A DNA stretch of 64,000 nt from Psychrobacter aestuarii (GCF_904846035.1 NZ_CAJGYT010000001.1:2666001-2730000); one strand, 5' to 3'; positions 47,323 through 55,438 are shown, numbered from the stretch's first letter. Numbers and translations are program-made. Notes: generated by a model not told the origin, from the sequence alone.

Positions 47323-48903
47323 ATGTTTAACGTTGAAAGATACTTAGCAGGGATGCTGATTGATAACCGCCAAGCGCGTCAGGCGCAAAACCAAGCAGCA
47401 TCAGGCATCCAAAACATCGACCAAAGCTATGAAGCCATCAATCAGATGGAATTGGGCTCGCCCACGTCCAGCAAAAACCCTGAACGAACACGCCAGCAAA
47501 TCTATGGCATGTGGGAGCTTATGCAAAAAGACCCGCAAGTATCAGAGGCGCTAAGTCTGCACGTTACCGCGGCACTTGGCGGGCATGAGAGCACTGGTGA
47601 TATGATTTTTATCTCACCACATGACCGCATCAAAAAAGGCGGTCGACGGGCAAAAAAGCTGCGCGCTCAAGTAGAAAAAGAAGCGAAAGTCATCGCGCCC
47701 ATCTTAAACCGTGTAGCCGTGCAATTGGCAACCCAAGCGGTCGGCTACGGGGACAGTTATGCGCGTATCCATTTTGATAATAAAGGCGTTAATAATCTGA
47801 TGAGCAACCAGTTTACGATGCCATGGGCAATTATGCCTTTTGAAAAAGCGAGCAAGACTATTGGTTACCATGTGTTAGAAGCTGAAAAACAACAGCGTGG
47901 TATTACTAAGCTCAATGCACAGCAAATGTTACGGTTTAAAATGCCCCGCATTGACCATGTGCGCCAGCCGTTTTTGCCGATCTGGCAAGACACCAAGATG
48001 ATGCAGTACGACAATCCTAGAGATATGCCTATCTTACCTGCTGAGGTGGGCGGCTCATTTTTATACAAGGTAGAAGAGGCTTGGCAGGACGTAACGATTG
48101 CGCGGGCGGCGCTTAATAATCAGCAAATTTCCGATAGCGTAAAGCAAGCGTTTGTCACGGTGAATATGGAAGGCATGCCGCGCTCACAACAAGAAAAGTA
48201 TTTTGCGCGTATTGTTAAACTCCTCAACAACTACCGCCAGAATGTGCGTGACGCATTCGATGGCAAAGAGTCGCTGTGGGGTACAAAGTTTCACATGCTG
48301 CCGCAATATGGAGAAAAGCAAATATTGCAGTCAGTCGGTGATATCTCGCAGCGTATGACGCCGCTGACGGATACCCCCCTCATGCTGTCATTACGCCGCT
48401 TGGCGGGTGGCTTGGGCATGGACTTGTCGCTTATTGGCTGGGCAGACATGCTGGCGGGTGGCTTGGGCGATGGCGCGGCATTTCATACATCCGCACAGAT
48501 GATGCGCCGTTCGCATCTTATCCGTAGTGCCTTGGTAGATGGCTACAACCATGTGATGAGTGTGCATTGGGGACTACGTTACGGGGAATACTTTGAAGAT
48601 GGCAATTACCCTTGGCAGATCAATTTTTATAGCGACCAGTCGGCGGCAGCTACGCAAGCACTCACCAACCGTCAAAATCGCGCCAATACCACGCTATTAC
48701 AAACCCAAGTGTTTGTGGCTATCAGAGAGCTTGGGCTGGACCTCCACGGCGCACAAATGATGCTTGAGGATGAATTGGGCTATGACAGCGAAAAGGCGGA
48801 GAGAATCGCCATGTATCTTTGCGTGCAGCCACAGCAGGCTGGCGGGCAGATGATGGGCGAGGGTGAGGGTCTGCCCGAAGACATGGATTTTGATTATGAA
48901 TAG
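47323..48903 (+). CDS. Portal-like protein
   Basis: 526 residues, portal length. The N-terminal segment MWELMQKDPQVSEALSLHV is the portal pattern in which one vertex subunit is described, and VEEAWQDVTIARAALNNQQI with ARIVKLLNNYRQNVRDAFDG gives the long helices of the stem and wing. AGGTGA lies four bases before the ATG. The portal being encoded in the middle of the tail module is unusual; P1-like phages have similarly scattered structural genes. Confidence 0.6.
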   Translation: MFNVERYLAGMLIDNRQARQAQNQAASGIQNIDQSYEAINQMELGSPTSSKNPERTRQQIYGMWELMQKDPQVSEALSLHVTAALGGHESTGDMIFISPHDRIKKGGRRAKKLRAQVEKEAKVIAPILNRVAVQLATQAVGYGDSYARIHFDNKGVNNLMSNQFTMPWAIMPFEKASKTIGYHVLEAEKQQRGITKLNAQQMLRFKMPRIDHVRQPFLPIWQDTKMMQYDNPRDMPILPAEVGGSFLYKVEEAWQDVTIARAALNNQQISDSVKQAFVTVNMEGMPRSQQEKYFARIVKLLNNYRQNVRDAFDGKESLWGTKFHMLPQYGEKQILQSVGDISQRMTPLTDTPLMLSLRRLAGGLGMDLSLIGWADMLAGGLGDGAAFHTSAQMMRRSHLIRSALVDGYNHVMSVHWGLRYGEYFEDGNYPWQINFYSDQSAAATQALTNRQNRANTTLLQTQVFVAIRELGLDLHGAQMMLEDELGYDSEKAERIAMYLCVQPQQAGGQMMGEGEGLPEDMDFDYE

Positions 48904-49438
48904 AATGATGCAGTTAAAAAAACTGTACGGTGAGGCTAAGGCGTATGGCGTACTGATGCAGTGCAGTTATGAGGTGCGCTTAGAGGATGTTTTCGGTATA
49001 GGCTCAGATATACCTTGGTTTAAGGACAAGGCGCTGCGCTACTTGGTAACGGATACTGATCTGTCATACGGTAGTCTTGAGAATGAGACGTTTCAGGCTG
49101 GCGCGTATCAAGCATCGTATATCACTGGCGCAAGCGAAGATACGATTGATTTGACGTTCATTGAAACGGTTAAGGGTGCTATTTTTAATTCATACCGCCG
49201 CTGTTATGAGCGCGCGGTACCAGGAGACGGTACGGTCAATGAGCCAAAAAAATACACGTTTAAGCTGACGGTCAATCTGCTAAACCATAATGATATTGAT
49301 GCTAAACCCGTATTTGGGCGGTCGTGGCTGGTATCGGTCAAGGAGGGTAAGACAGACTTGAGTAGCGCGGGACGCAGTGAGATTGTCAAAGTACCGATCA
49401 CTTTTCAGAAGATAAGACCATTGATGTTTGAGAGGTAA
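48896..49438 (+). CDS. Second tail tube/baseplate-tube-like phage protein
   Basis: 180 residues from ATG 48896, overlapping the portal-like stop by 8 bases; ATG 48905 or 48908 are alternatives. A long beta-rich core (SYEVRLEDVFGIGSD, DTIDLTFIETVKGAIFNSY, YTFKLTVNLLNHNDI, EIVKVPITFQKI) has the layout of gp19/gp54-type tube proteins. Last structural gene before the cargo block. Confidence 0.5.
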   Translation: MNRMMQLKKLYGEAKAYGVLMQCSYEVRLEDVFGIGSDIPWFKDKALRYLVTDTDLSYGSLENETFQAGAYQASYITGASEDTIDLTFIETVKGAIFNSYRRCYERAVPGDGTVNEPKKYTFKLTVNLLNHNDIDAKPVFGRSWLVSVKEGKTDLSSAGRSEIVKVPITFQKIRPLMFER

Positions 49439-49495
49439 TAAGATAGTGGTATAGTGAAGTTCTGTTTACTCTTAATAGCTACCTCAGGAATTTTT

Positions 49496-50782
49496 ATGAA
49501 CTATGTATGTTCAGAGTGTGTGAATATAGAATCTATAAAAAATGAAAATCTTTTTACATTATATGAGAAACGATGTTGTTATTGTAAAGAGATAAAAAAT
49601 AGTGTGGCTGATAAGGGTGAAATTATTTCTTTGCTATCTCTTAGATTTAAAGATTCTATCATTCCTTTTTCTGAATGTAGTGAGCATGAGCAAGGGATGT
49701 TTTTCTACGCTCATGATGATAAGTTAGATCCAAAAGAATTTTTTGAACTATTAGATTTCGTAGAGTTCGGATCGGAAGATTTTAAAGGTGATTTATCAGA
49801 CAAAGTTCAAGATATTTTAGGTGAGCAGAGTGAAGAGCTATTTGTCTATAATGATGGGAACCTAGATCATAATAATGACTATGAGGATAGATGGTCTGAT
49901 TTTATAAAATCTATACATTATAATCATAGATTTTTTAATAAAAACGTAAAAGAATTCTTAGATTCTTTATTCTCTTTAATTCATGAAAATAGAGTAGTAA
50001 GGGAGGATGTCATTTATGAGCTGAATCCAAATATTTCTATATTTCGTGCAAGGATTGCAAATACAGTAAAAGAAAGAACCGATATATATAGTGATCCTGC
50101 GAACCAACTTGGTCCAGTTCCAGCGATCTTAGCTGGTGAGCAGCGAATGACGCCTACAGGAATTTCCGCATTCTACGCCTCAGAAAATCGAGAAACATGC
50201 TTTAGTGAAGTACGTGCGACTACAGGAGATGTGGTCATGTCTGCTGAATTTAGAGCCAAAAAGATACTAAGACTTTTAGATTTGAGTAAGTTAAAAGAGA
50301 TAAGCAAAATGGCGATATGCCCTTTTGATAAAGACTTTGTCGATAAGTCCCATAAATCCTGCTTCATTGCAAGGTTAGTATTTTTACTTTCCAAACCCGC
50401 TTCCCAAAGAAAGAATTCTGTATATCTTGAGACCCAAGTTATATTTGAATATTTTCGTACATACTTTAGCGAAAATATACATGGAATTGCATTCAAATCT
50501 ATACAGAGCGGTATGAAAGGTATGAACTTTGCTTTGTTTCCAGAGTATTCTAAGGTGAGTGCTTTCTTATACAATGATAACAATACTGTTAGTTGCGAAG
50601 AATCTATAAATAAAGAGTATAGATTTTATTTTTATAATGTGAAGACGAAAAATTTGGAAGATGTTTTGGTGAAAAAAGAAGAGGCTCTAGAGTTTGTTGA
50701 TAGATCTATAGTCTTGCATCATGTGATTGCAGTCACAACTAAAACTCAAGAGTTTGAAATAGAAAGAAGTATAGATGAGTAA
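49496..50782 (+). CDS. RES-domain protein with HEPN/RES-type N-terminal zinc domain
   Basis: 428 residues from ATG 49496, with AGGAA upstream. The N-terminus has two Cys pairs (CSEC, and CCYC about 20 residues on), fitting the zinc-binding HEPN/RES N-terminal domain. The RES domain starts at IFRARIA and has ILAGEQRMTPTGISAFYASE, CFSEVRATTG and LRLLDLSKL; the Arg and Glu are the expected catalytic residues. RES toxins degrade NAD+, and this two-domain type is predicted to act in defence. Strongly A+T-rich, directly after the tail genes, with its own terminator and no antitoxin adjacent on the same strand. Confidence 0.75.
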   Translation: MNYVCSECVNIESIKNENLFTLYEKRCCYCKEIKNSVADKGEIISLLSLRFKDSIIPFSECSEHEQGMFFYAHDDKLDPKEFFELLDFVEFGSEDFKGDLSDKVQDILGEQSEELFVYNDGNLDHNNDYEDRWSDFIKSIHYNHRFFNKNVKEFLDSLFSLIHENRVVREDVIYELNPNISIFRARIANTVKERTDIYSDPANQLGPVPAILAGEQRMTPTGISAFYASENRETCFSEVRATTGDVVMSAEFRAKKILRLLDLSKLKEISKMAICPFDKDFVDKSHKSCFIARLVFLLSKPASQRKNSVYLETQVIFEYFRTYFSENIHGIAFKSIQSGMKGMNFALFPEYSKVSAFLYNDNNTVSCEESINKEYRFYFYNVKTKNLEDVLVKKEEALEFVDRSIVLHHVIAVTTKTQEFEIERSIDE

Positions 50783-50845
50783 AATAAGATTAGGCATACT
50801 TCTATATAATGTAAATAAAATTTCTATTAGCTTAATTTATTAAGT

Positions 50846-50873
50846 AAAACCCACTTTAATCAGTGGGTCTTTT
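50846..50873 (+). terminator. Terminator of the RES gene
   Basis: AAAACCCACT/AGTGGGTCTTTT hairpin, 64 bases after the stop. It also ends just 5 bases from the convergent ribbon-helix-helix gene. Confidence 0.8.
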
Positions 50874-50878
50874 AATTT

Positions 50879-51301
50879 CTAAGCAGGATAACTATACCAA
50901 ATACGAATCCCAAAAAGTATCTCTTGATCTTTTTTTCCTATGCGTTGAACTTGAGATTTAAATTCAAATTTAATTAACTCGTAGCTTGGTCGCTCATTAA
51001 AAAAATTGCTCATATACTCTGAGCAAGACATCCTAACCTTGTTGTTATGACTAATAAAATCACTGCTATCTTCTAGTTCGTGCAGAGGATGCCATTCGGT
51101 AAAAATGATTTTACGCTTTATATCCTTTTTAGTAGAAACCAAGCCTTCATCTGTTAGATACATCAACGCAGAATTTAAAGATAAGATGTTCTCTTCAGCG
51201 TATCTCATGACGGCGTCATAAAGGGAAGGTGTCAAGCGTATCTGACTACGCTTCCATGTATCTTGAGACTGAAGTAACTCTTCTTTCAATATAAACGACA
51301 T
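50879..51301 (-). CDS. Ribbon-helix-helix DNA-binding regulator
   Basis: 140 residues. Residues about 16-50 read as an Arc/MetJ-like ribbon-helix-helix (SQIRLTPSLYDAVMRYAEEN, then LSLNSALMYLTDEGL). The C-terminal 85 residues are unrecognised and rich in aromatic and charged residues. It is divergent from the KilA-N gene, and palindromic operators overlap both promoters, so it is probably an autoregulatory repressor of the cargo or phage switch. Confidence 0.7.
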   Translation of the reverse strand: MSFILKEELLQSQDTWKRSQIRLTPSLYDAVMRYAEENILSLNSALMYLTDEGLVSTKKDIKRKIIFTEWHPLHELEDSSDFISHNNKVRMSCSEYMSNFFNERPSYELIKFEFKSQVQRIGKKDQEILFGIRIWYSYPA

Positions 51302-51326
51302 AGTTCTTCCAAGTAAAATATTATAG

Positions 51327-51385
51327 TTGACACTAATTATAGTTATGAACTAACATAGTGTCAACGACATTAATTATAGTGTCGT
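51327..51385. promoter_or_regulatory. Overlapping divergent promoters with palindromic operators
   Basis: Minus strand: consensus TTGACA (51364-51359), 17 bases, consensus TATAAT (51341-51336), for the ribbon-helix-helix gene. Plus strand: TTGACA (51327-51332), 18 bases, TAACAT (51351-51356), for the KilA-N gene. The two promoters overlap. GACACTA (51329-51335)/TAGTGTC (51356-51362) form one inverted repeat and ACGACA (51364-51369)/TGTCGT (51380-51385) a second. All share the GACA half-site. Confidence 0.75.
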
Positions 51386-51393
51386 TATCCTCA

Positions 51394-51436
51394 TAAAAAA
51401 GCCCCATACATCCCCGTCGAAAGTTTTGTATGAGGC
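51394..51436 (-). terminator. Minus-strand terminator-like hairpin in the KilA-N leader
   Basis: GCCCCATACA (51401-51410) pairs with TGTATGAGGC (51427-51436) with one mismatch. On the minus strand it is followed by six T, so it could block antisense transcription running into the switch region. Confidence 0.5.
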
Positions 51437-51466
51437 TACTAACTAAACCTAAGATAAGGAGCTAGT

Positions 51467-52246
51467 ATGTCTAGTTTAACAATTTATACGCCACAAATCA
51501 CTATCCTTGACTACGATATCAATATGATTGATGGTCTTTACTCACTCAACGATGTGCATAAAGAAAGTGGTGGTGAATCCAAACACCAACCTTCTTTCTT
51601 TGTCCGTAACCAAGAAGTTGTTGATTTAACAGAAGAAATTAAGCACTCTGCAAATTTGCAGAGTGCCCAAGTATTATTGAAAGTCAATGGTGGGCGTAAG
51701 CGTGGTACTTATGCTTGCAAAGAGTTGGTTTATCGCTACGCCATGTGGATTAGCCCTAAATTTGCCTTAATCGTTATACGAACTTTTGACGCATTGGTGA
51801 CACGTACTGATGCCAAACAAAGAGAAGCCCTTGTGACTGCCTGTGACAAACTCGCAATTGGCAATACCTTGCGTAGTGACGTGTATAAAACAGTCGCTCA
51901 ACATTTTGGTTATGAAAAGGTGACAGAGATTCCAGTACCACTACTGCCTGAAGCGGTCGCTTTTGTTTATGAAGCAATATTAGCGCGTCAAAAGCCAGTA
52001 GCAACCATGGATGATGAGACAATCGCTAATAACCGTATGTGGAAAGACATTGGTTTTGCTAAGACCGAGCAGGTATGCTGGATGACCAGTGATCTGACCA
52101 ATTTACTGGCGCAGGTTAGCCAAAAGGTTAACGATATCAAAAGAGCGCACAGTACTATTTTTGACAGTTTTAATGAGCAAAGATGGTACGGCTTAACGCA
52201 GGAACAAATTGAGCAAGTGAAGAAAAACAGTCGACGCTTCCTATAG
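51467..52246 (+). CDS. KilA-N domain protein (antirepressor-like)
   Basis: 259 residues; AAGGAG lies before the ATG. The N-terminal KilA-N DNA-binding domain is clear: INMIDGLYSLNDVHKESGG, FFVRNQEVVDL, LLKVNGGRKRGTYACKELV and YAMWISPKFALIVIRTFD. The C-terminal half is helical and ends KKNSRRFL. Phage KilA-N proteins are often antirepressors or host-take-over factors. It is divergent from a ribbon-helix-helix gene. The last codons reappear in a fragment at 54543-54590. Confidence 0.85.
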   Translation: MSSLTIYTPQITILDYDINMIDGLYSLNDVHKESGGESKHQPSFFVRNQEVVDLTEEIKHSANLQSAQVLLKVNGGRKRGTYACKELVYRYAMWISPKFALIVIRTFDALVTRTDAKQREALVTACDKLAIGNTLRSDVYKTVAQHFGYEKVTEIPVPLLPEAVAFVYEAILARQKPVATMDDETIANNRMWKDIGFAKTEQVCWMTSDLTNLLAQVSQKVNDIKRAHSTIFDSFNEQRWYGLTQEQIEQVKKNSRRFL

Positions 52247-52301
52247 ACCATCTAGTTAGCTCATTTTGAAGAACCTACTTCAATGGTGGGTTTTTTGTCT
52301 T
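52217..52301 (+). repeat. Direct repeat flanking the restriction-modification cassette, copy 1
   Basis: Covers the last codons of the KilA-N gene, its stop, and the terminator. It is collinear with 54561-54648: the stop-to-hairpin distance is 28 bases in both, TTTTGAAGAACC is shared and GTCTTT closes both copies. By eye roughly three quarters of positions agree, with one indel in the hairpin. Confidence 0.7.
52272..52296 (+). terminator. Terminator of the KilA-N gene
   Basis: AACCTAC/GTGGGTT stem with one T-G pair, then six T. Confidence 0.75.
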
Positions 52302-52617
52302 TGCCGTTGTGAAGTCGAAATCTCGCACTTGGTTAGAGGGACGCAACCATCTGCCAAATAACTATAGTATAGCAGATTGTTCGACACTGGGAAAATTGCT
52401 ATAGTTATAGGAAGTGATTTTTTAATAACATGAGGGTGTGATACGAGTTTTAGAGTCTTTTCTAAAGGTCTGTAACTACTATTTTCTTCATATCAATACT
52501 CACGCAGATTTTAGGAATAGCTATTCTATTCGTAAGTATTCAATCTATTAAAAACCATATTTATTTTATTATCGTAGTTAGTTTTTAATCATTTATTTCT
52601 AATATAAGAGTTTTAGT
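52297..52617. promoter_or_regulatory. Control region of the restriction-modification genes
   Basis: A+T-rich and non-coding. ATAACTATAG (52358-52367) is repeated exactly inverted as CTATAGTTAT (52399-52408); the related string TATAGCA/TGCTATA overlaps the inner ends. Such a spaced palindrome could be an operator for the downstream pair. No separate controller gene is present between it and the endonuclease. Confidence 0.45.
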
Positions 52618-53259
52618 ATGCAAGCAAGACCATTTGATAGAAGTGAGCATGTATATCATAGTGAGGAATTTGTAGAATTAGTTAAGGACGCTGTGCGGTT
52701 CTTTAATGGTACTCCTGTTCATAAAATACCTCTAACAGAAAAGTTTACTGGTACAGGGGTTTATGCGATTTATTATACAGGAAAAAATGAAATATATGCT
52801 CCTTATGCTCAAGCTAATAGACTAGAGTATAAGCATCCGATCTACGTGGGAAAAGCTGTTCCAAAAGGTTGGAGGCAGTCTCGAACATCATATGATACTA
52901 AAAAGCTCTCTACCGAGTTATATTCAAGAATACGCGAGCACTCCAGAAATATAGACAAGGTTGATAGTTTGGATATTCGTGACTTTTCATGTCGGTTTGT
53001 TATTTTTGAGGCTGAAGGGTCAGATATGATCGGGACTATAGAGGCTGCTTTGATTAAATTAAATCAACCATTATGGAACTCTGTATTAGATGGTTTTGGG
53101 AACCATACGCCTGGTAATGGAAGGTTTAATCAGGCTAAGTCAGATTGGGATGTTATCCACCCCGGTAGAGAGTGGGCTGATAAATGCTTGGGGACACCAC
53201 GCAATGAAGACGATATTCTGAAAAGAGTTATAGAGCACCTGTCTGTTTTGGGGAAATAA
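52618..53259 (+). CDS. Type II restriction endonuclease, Eco29kI family (GIY-YIG)
   Basis: 213 residues. The GIY-YIG core GVYAIYYTG and IYVGKAVPKG is followed by LYSRIREHSR, IGTIEAALI, then PLWNSVLDGF and GNHTPGNGR. Tyr49, Tyr76, Arg104, His108, Glu142 and Asn154 fall at the positions I recall as catalytic in Eco29kI, and WDVIHPGREWA near the end is also of that family. Eco29kI cuts CCGCGG; the same site is expected here but not proven. Its stop overlaps the methyltransferase start (TAATG). Confidence 0.88.
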   Translation: MQARPFDRSEHVYHSEEFVELVKDAVRFFNGTPVHKIPLTEKFTGTGVYAIYYTGKNEIYAPYAQANRLEYKHPIYVGKAVPKGWRQSRTSYDTKKLSTELYSRIREHSRNIDKVDSLDIRDFSCRFVIFEAEGSDMIGTIEAALIKLNQPLWNSVLDGFGNHTPGNGRFNQAKSDWDVIHPGREWADKCLGTPRNEDDILKRVIEHLSVLGK

Positions 53260-54389
53260 TGAAGTCTTTAGAAATATTTTCTGGTGCCGGAGGTTTGGCA
53301 AAGGGTTTAGAGGAGTCAGGATTTGAAAACTTGGCTCTAGTTGAATTTAATAAAGATGCTTGTAAGACACTTAGAGCCAATTTCAACCCAAGAACGGTAC
53401 ATGAAGTAGATATAAGAAGCTTTGATTTCAAGCCTTTCAAAGGAGTGGATCTAATAGCTGGTGGGCCACCGTGTCAGCCATTTTCTTTAGGTGGAAGTCA
53501 TAAAGCCTTTGATGATGAAAGAGATATGTTTCCATATGCTATTAAAGCAATTGACGAACTTAGACCAAAGGCTTTTGTTTTCGAGAATGTGAAAGGCATA
53601 CTTAGGCCAAGCTTCTCGGAGTATTTCAATTATATTCTTTTAAGGTTGAAATATCCTTCTGCTAAATCTCATGTTGATTCAGACTGGGGAAAACATCTTG
53701 AGGAATTAAGAGGTTTTCAAAAGAAAAATCCCATACCAGAGTATGAAGTAAGTTTTAAGCTAATAAATACTGCTAATTATGGTATACCTCAGACACGTGA
53801 GAGGGTAATAATAGTTGGCATTCGAGCTGATATTGAATGTGTTTGGGAATTTCCGAAAGAAGAGTTTAATCTCGATAGATTACTTTGGGAGCAGTTCGTA
53901 TCAACGGAATACTGGAAGCGTCATAATATCGACTCACCTTTAGAGTACTCACATAGTCCTACTTTTTTGAAAAAAATAGTAAAGATACGTAGCAAATACA
54001 GTCTAATACCACCTAGTGGCAAGCCTTGGCAAACAATGAGAGATGTTTTGGGACGCTTACCTGACCCACAGGCTAAACACGATATTCAAGATCATATTTT
54101 TCGTGATGGCGCTAGAAGCTATCCCGGACATACAGGGAGTATGTTTGATCTCCCATCAAAAACTATAAAAGCAGGCGCGCACGGTGTACCGGGCGGAGAA
54201 AATATGATTCGATATGCAGATGATAGCATTAGGTATTTAACTGTGCACGAGGCAAAAATCATACAGGAATTTCCTAAAGACTTCATTTTTTCAGGTGCGT
54301 GGGGGGAAGCTATGCGCCAAATTGGAAATGCAGTTCCAGTGACTCTAGGTAGGAAAATAGGTGAGCAGCTATTTAAGACTTTAAGTTGA
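53259..54389 (+). CDS. DNA (cytosine-5) methyltransferase, partner of the Eco29kI-type endonuclease
   Basis: 376 residues with the ordered C5-methyltransferase motifs. Motif I is LEIFSGAGGLAKGLEESGF, motif IV GGPPCQPFSLGG has nucleophile Cys72, and motif VI is FVFENVKGI. Motif VIII is QTRERVIIVGI, and motifs IX-X end in MRQIGNAVPVTLGRKIG. The target-recognition region lies between about 190 and 285. It should methylate the endonuclease site (CCGCGG if the Eco29kI assignment holds) and so protect host and prophage; that sequence occurs in the prophage itself near 47567. Confidence 0.93.
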   Translation: MKSLEIFSGAGGLAKGLEESGFENLALVEFNKDACKTLRANFNPRTVHEVDIRSFDFKPFKGVDLIAGGPPCQPFSLGGSHKAFDDERDMFPYAIKAIDELRPKAFVFENVKGILRPSFSEYFNYILLRLKYPSAKSHVDSDWGKHLEELRGFQKKNPIPEYEVSFKLINTANYGIPQTRERVIIVGIRADIECVWEFPKEEFNLDRLLWEQFVSTEYWKRHNIDSPLEYSHSPTFLKKIVKIRSKYSLIPPSGKPWQTMRDVLGRLPDPQAKHDIQDHIFRDGARSYPGHTGSMFDLPSKTIKAGAHGVPGGENMIRYADDSIRYLTVHEAKIIQEFPKDFIFSGAWGEAMRQIGNAVPVTLGRKIGEQLFKTLS

Positions 54390-54478
54390 AAAGAAGACAG
54401 GTTGGATTAACTATCCACTACACAGTTTAGTAAGTATCCAATTAGATATTGCCTTGTATATCCTACTGGAACTGCTCA

Positions 54479-54517
54479 AACAGTCTGTTATAGAATAGAC
54501 TTCTATAACAGACTGTT
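54479..54517. repeat. Perfect 17-bp inverted repeat downstream of the methyltransferase
   Basis: AACAGTCTGTTATAGAA (54479-54495), a 5-base loop TAGAC, then its exact complement to 54517. No T run follows immediately; T-rich sequence begins 12 bases later. A terminator, operator or recombination site are all possible. Confidence 0.75.
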
Positions 54518-54542
54518 CTAAGAGGTCATTTTTTATTGTTAT

Positions 54543-54590
54543 CTTGATCAATTAAAATTAGCGAAGAAGAAAATCCAGCGTTTCCTATAA
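54543..54590 (+). pseudogene. 3' end fragment of a KilA-N-like gene
   Basis: The in-frame codons give LDQLKLAKKKIQRFL and a stop, matching the KilA-N end QEQIEQVKKNSRRFL. The upstream frame is interrupted at 54519, so no full gene remains. It is followed 28 bases after the stop by the same terminator as the intact gene. Confidence 0.6.
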
Positions 54591-54648
54591 ATTATTTAAG
54601 TAGCCCGTTTTGAAGAACCCACTGCAATCGGTGGGTTTTTCGTCTTTA
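54561..54648 (+). repeat. Direct repeat flanking the restriction-modification cassette, copy 2
   Basis: Collinear with 52217-52301 (stop, 28-base spacer, TTTTGAAGAACC, terminator). With copy 1 it brackets the endonuclease and methyltransferase genes. Confidence 0.7.
54616..54640 (+). terminator. Terminator after the restriction-modification pair
   Basis: AACCCAC/GTGGGTT with five T; the second copy of the repeat-borne terminator. Confidence 0.75.
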
Positions 54649-54697
54649 GTGTTATACGTGTGTGGTAAGAAAAATATAGCTTAGTAACATAAACACA

Positions 54698-55273
54698 TCA
54701 CTTATTCCATTCCCAGTAATCATCATAGTTATCTGACATATCAGTGTCTGAACTAAAAGTTGGAGAGCTTAAGTCTTGAGCTATATTTGAGGCTTTAATA
54801 GTTCCCTCAAGTAGAGATTTATTTTCCCAATATTTAATAAAAACAATATCAGTTGTTTCACACCAAATACAGAACATATATTTTTCAAATTTCTCATATA
54901 AAAAATCGTGTATCTCTTTTCTAACTTCAATAGGATTCACACAAAACCATTCAGAAGGTTTGCCACTCTTGCAGTGATCAATACGCTCGTAACTTTGATC
55001 TAGAAAACTTATAATAGCAGCTTCGATCTTATGAATTTTCTTTGCCTCAACACCTTCTTTAATTTTAAAGCCACATAGTAAAGTATAGTAAGGGTTTTGA
55101 CTACTACTAGCCCGACTCGCTAACGCTTTAGTAGTAAGTCCAATTTTAGCCATATTGTCATACCTTATATCAACTCCTATGTATATCCATGACTCATTAG
55201 ATTCCATCTGCCTTAAAGTTTCGCGATACTGCAATTCAAACTCATGATTATCTTCCCACCATTCTGAATTCAT
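54698..55273 (-). CDS. T5orf172/GIY-YIG-like protein
   Basis: 191 residues. The centre has the layout of T5orf172/MUG113-type GIY-YIG relatives: WIYIGVDIRYDNMAKIGLTT, then SSSQNPYYTLLCGFKI, KKIHKIEAAIISFL and SEWFCVNPIEV. The C-terminal 60 residues are acidic (SDTDMSDNYDDYWEWNK). The start ATG has no clear ribosome-binding site. It is the only cargo gene besides the regulator on the minus strand. The role is unknown; a nuclease-related or DNA-binding function is inferred from the fold. Confidence 0.6.
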   Translation of the reverse strand: MNSEWWEDNHEFELQYRETLRQMESNESWIYIGVDIRYDNMAKIGLTTKALASRASSSQNPYYTLLCGFKIKEGVEAKKIHKIEAAIISFLDQSYERIDHCKSGKPSEWFCVNPIEVRKEIHDFLYEKFEKYMFCIWCETTDIVFIKYWENKSLLEGTIKASNIAQDLSSPTFSSDTDMSDNYDDYWEWNK

Positions 55274-55438
55274 AATGTAAATACACCTAAATAATATAAT
55301 ATAGACATTAGTAGCTTAAAGAGGTTAGCTCAGAGTTTCAAACTCCACAATAGACCTTTTGTATAAACAATTGACAATTCTTATATATTCATTATAAAGC
55401 GGAGCTTTGACAGGAGAAGTAAGCAGTTTATGTTGAAG

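Noticed and set aside
52618..53259. GIY-YIG gene as a homing endonuclease
   Set aside because: The residues and overall pattern match Eco29kI-type restriction enzymes, and a cytosine methyltransferase overlaps it by one base.
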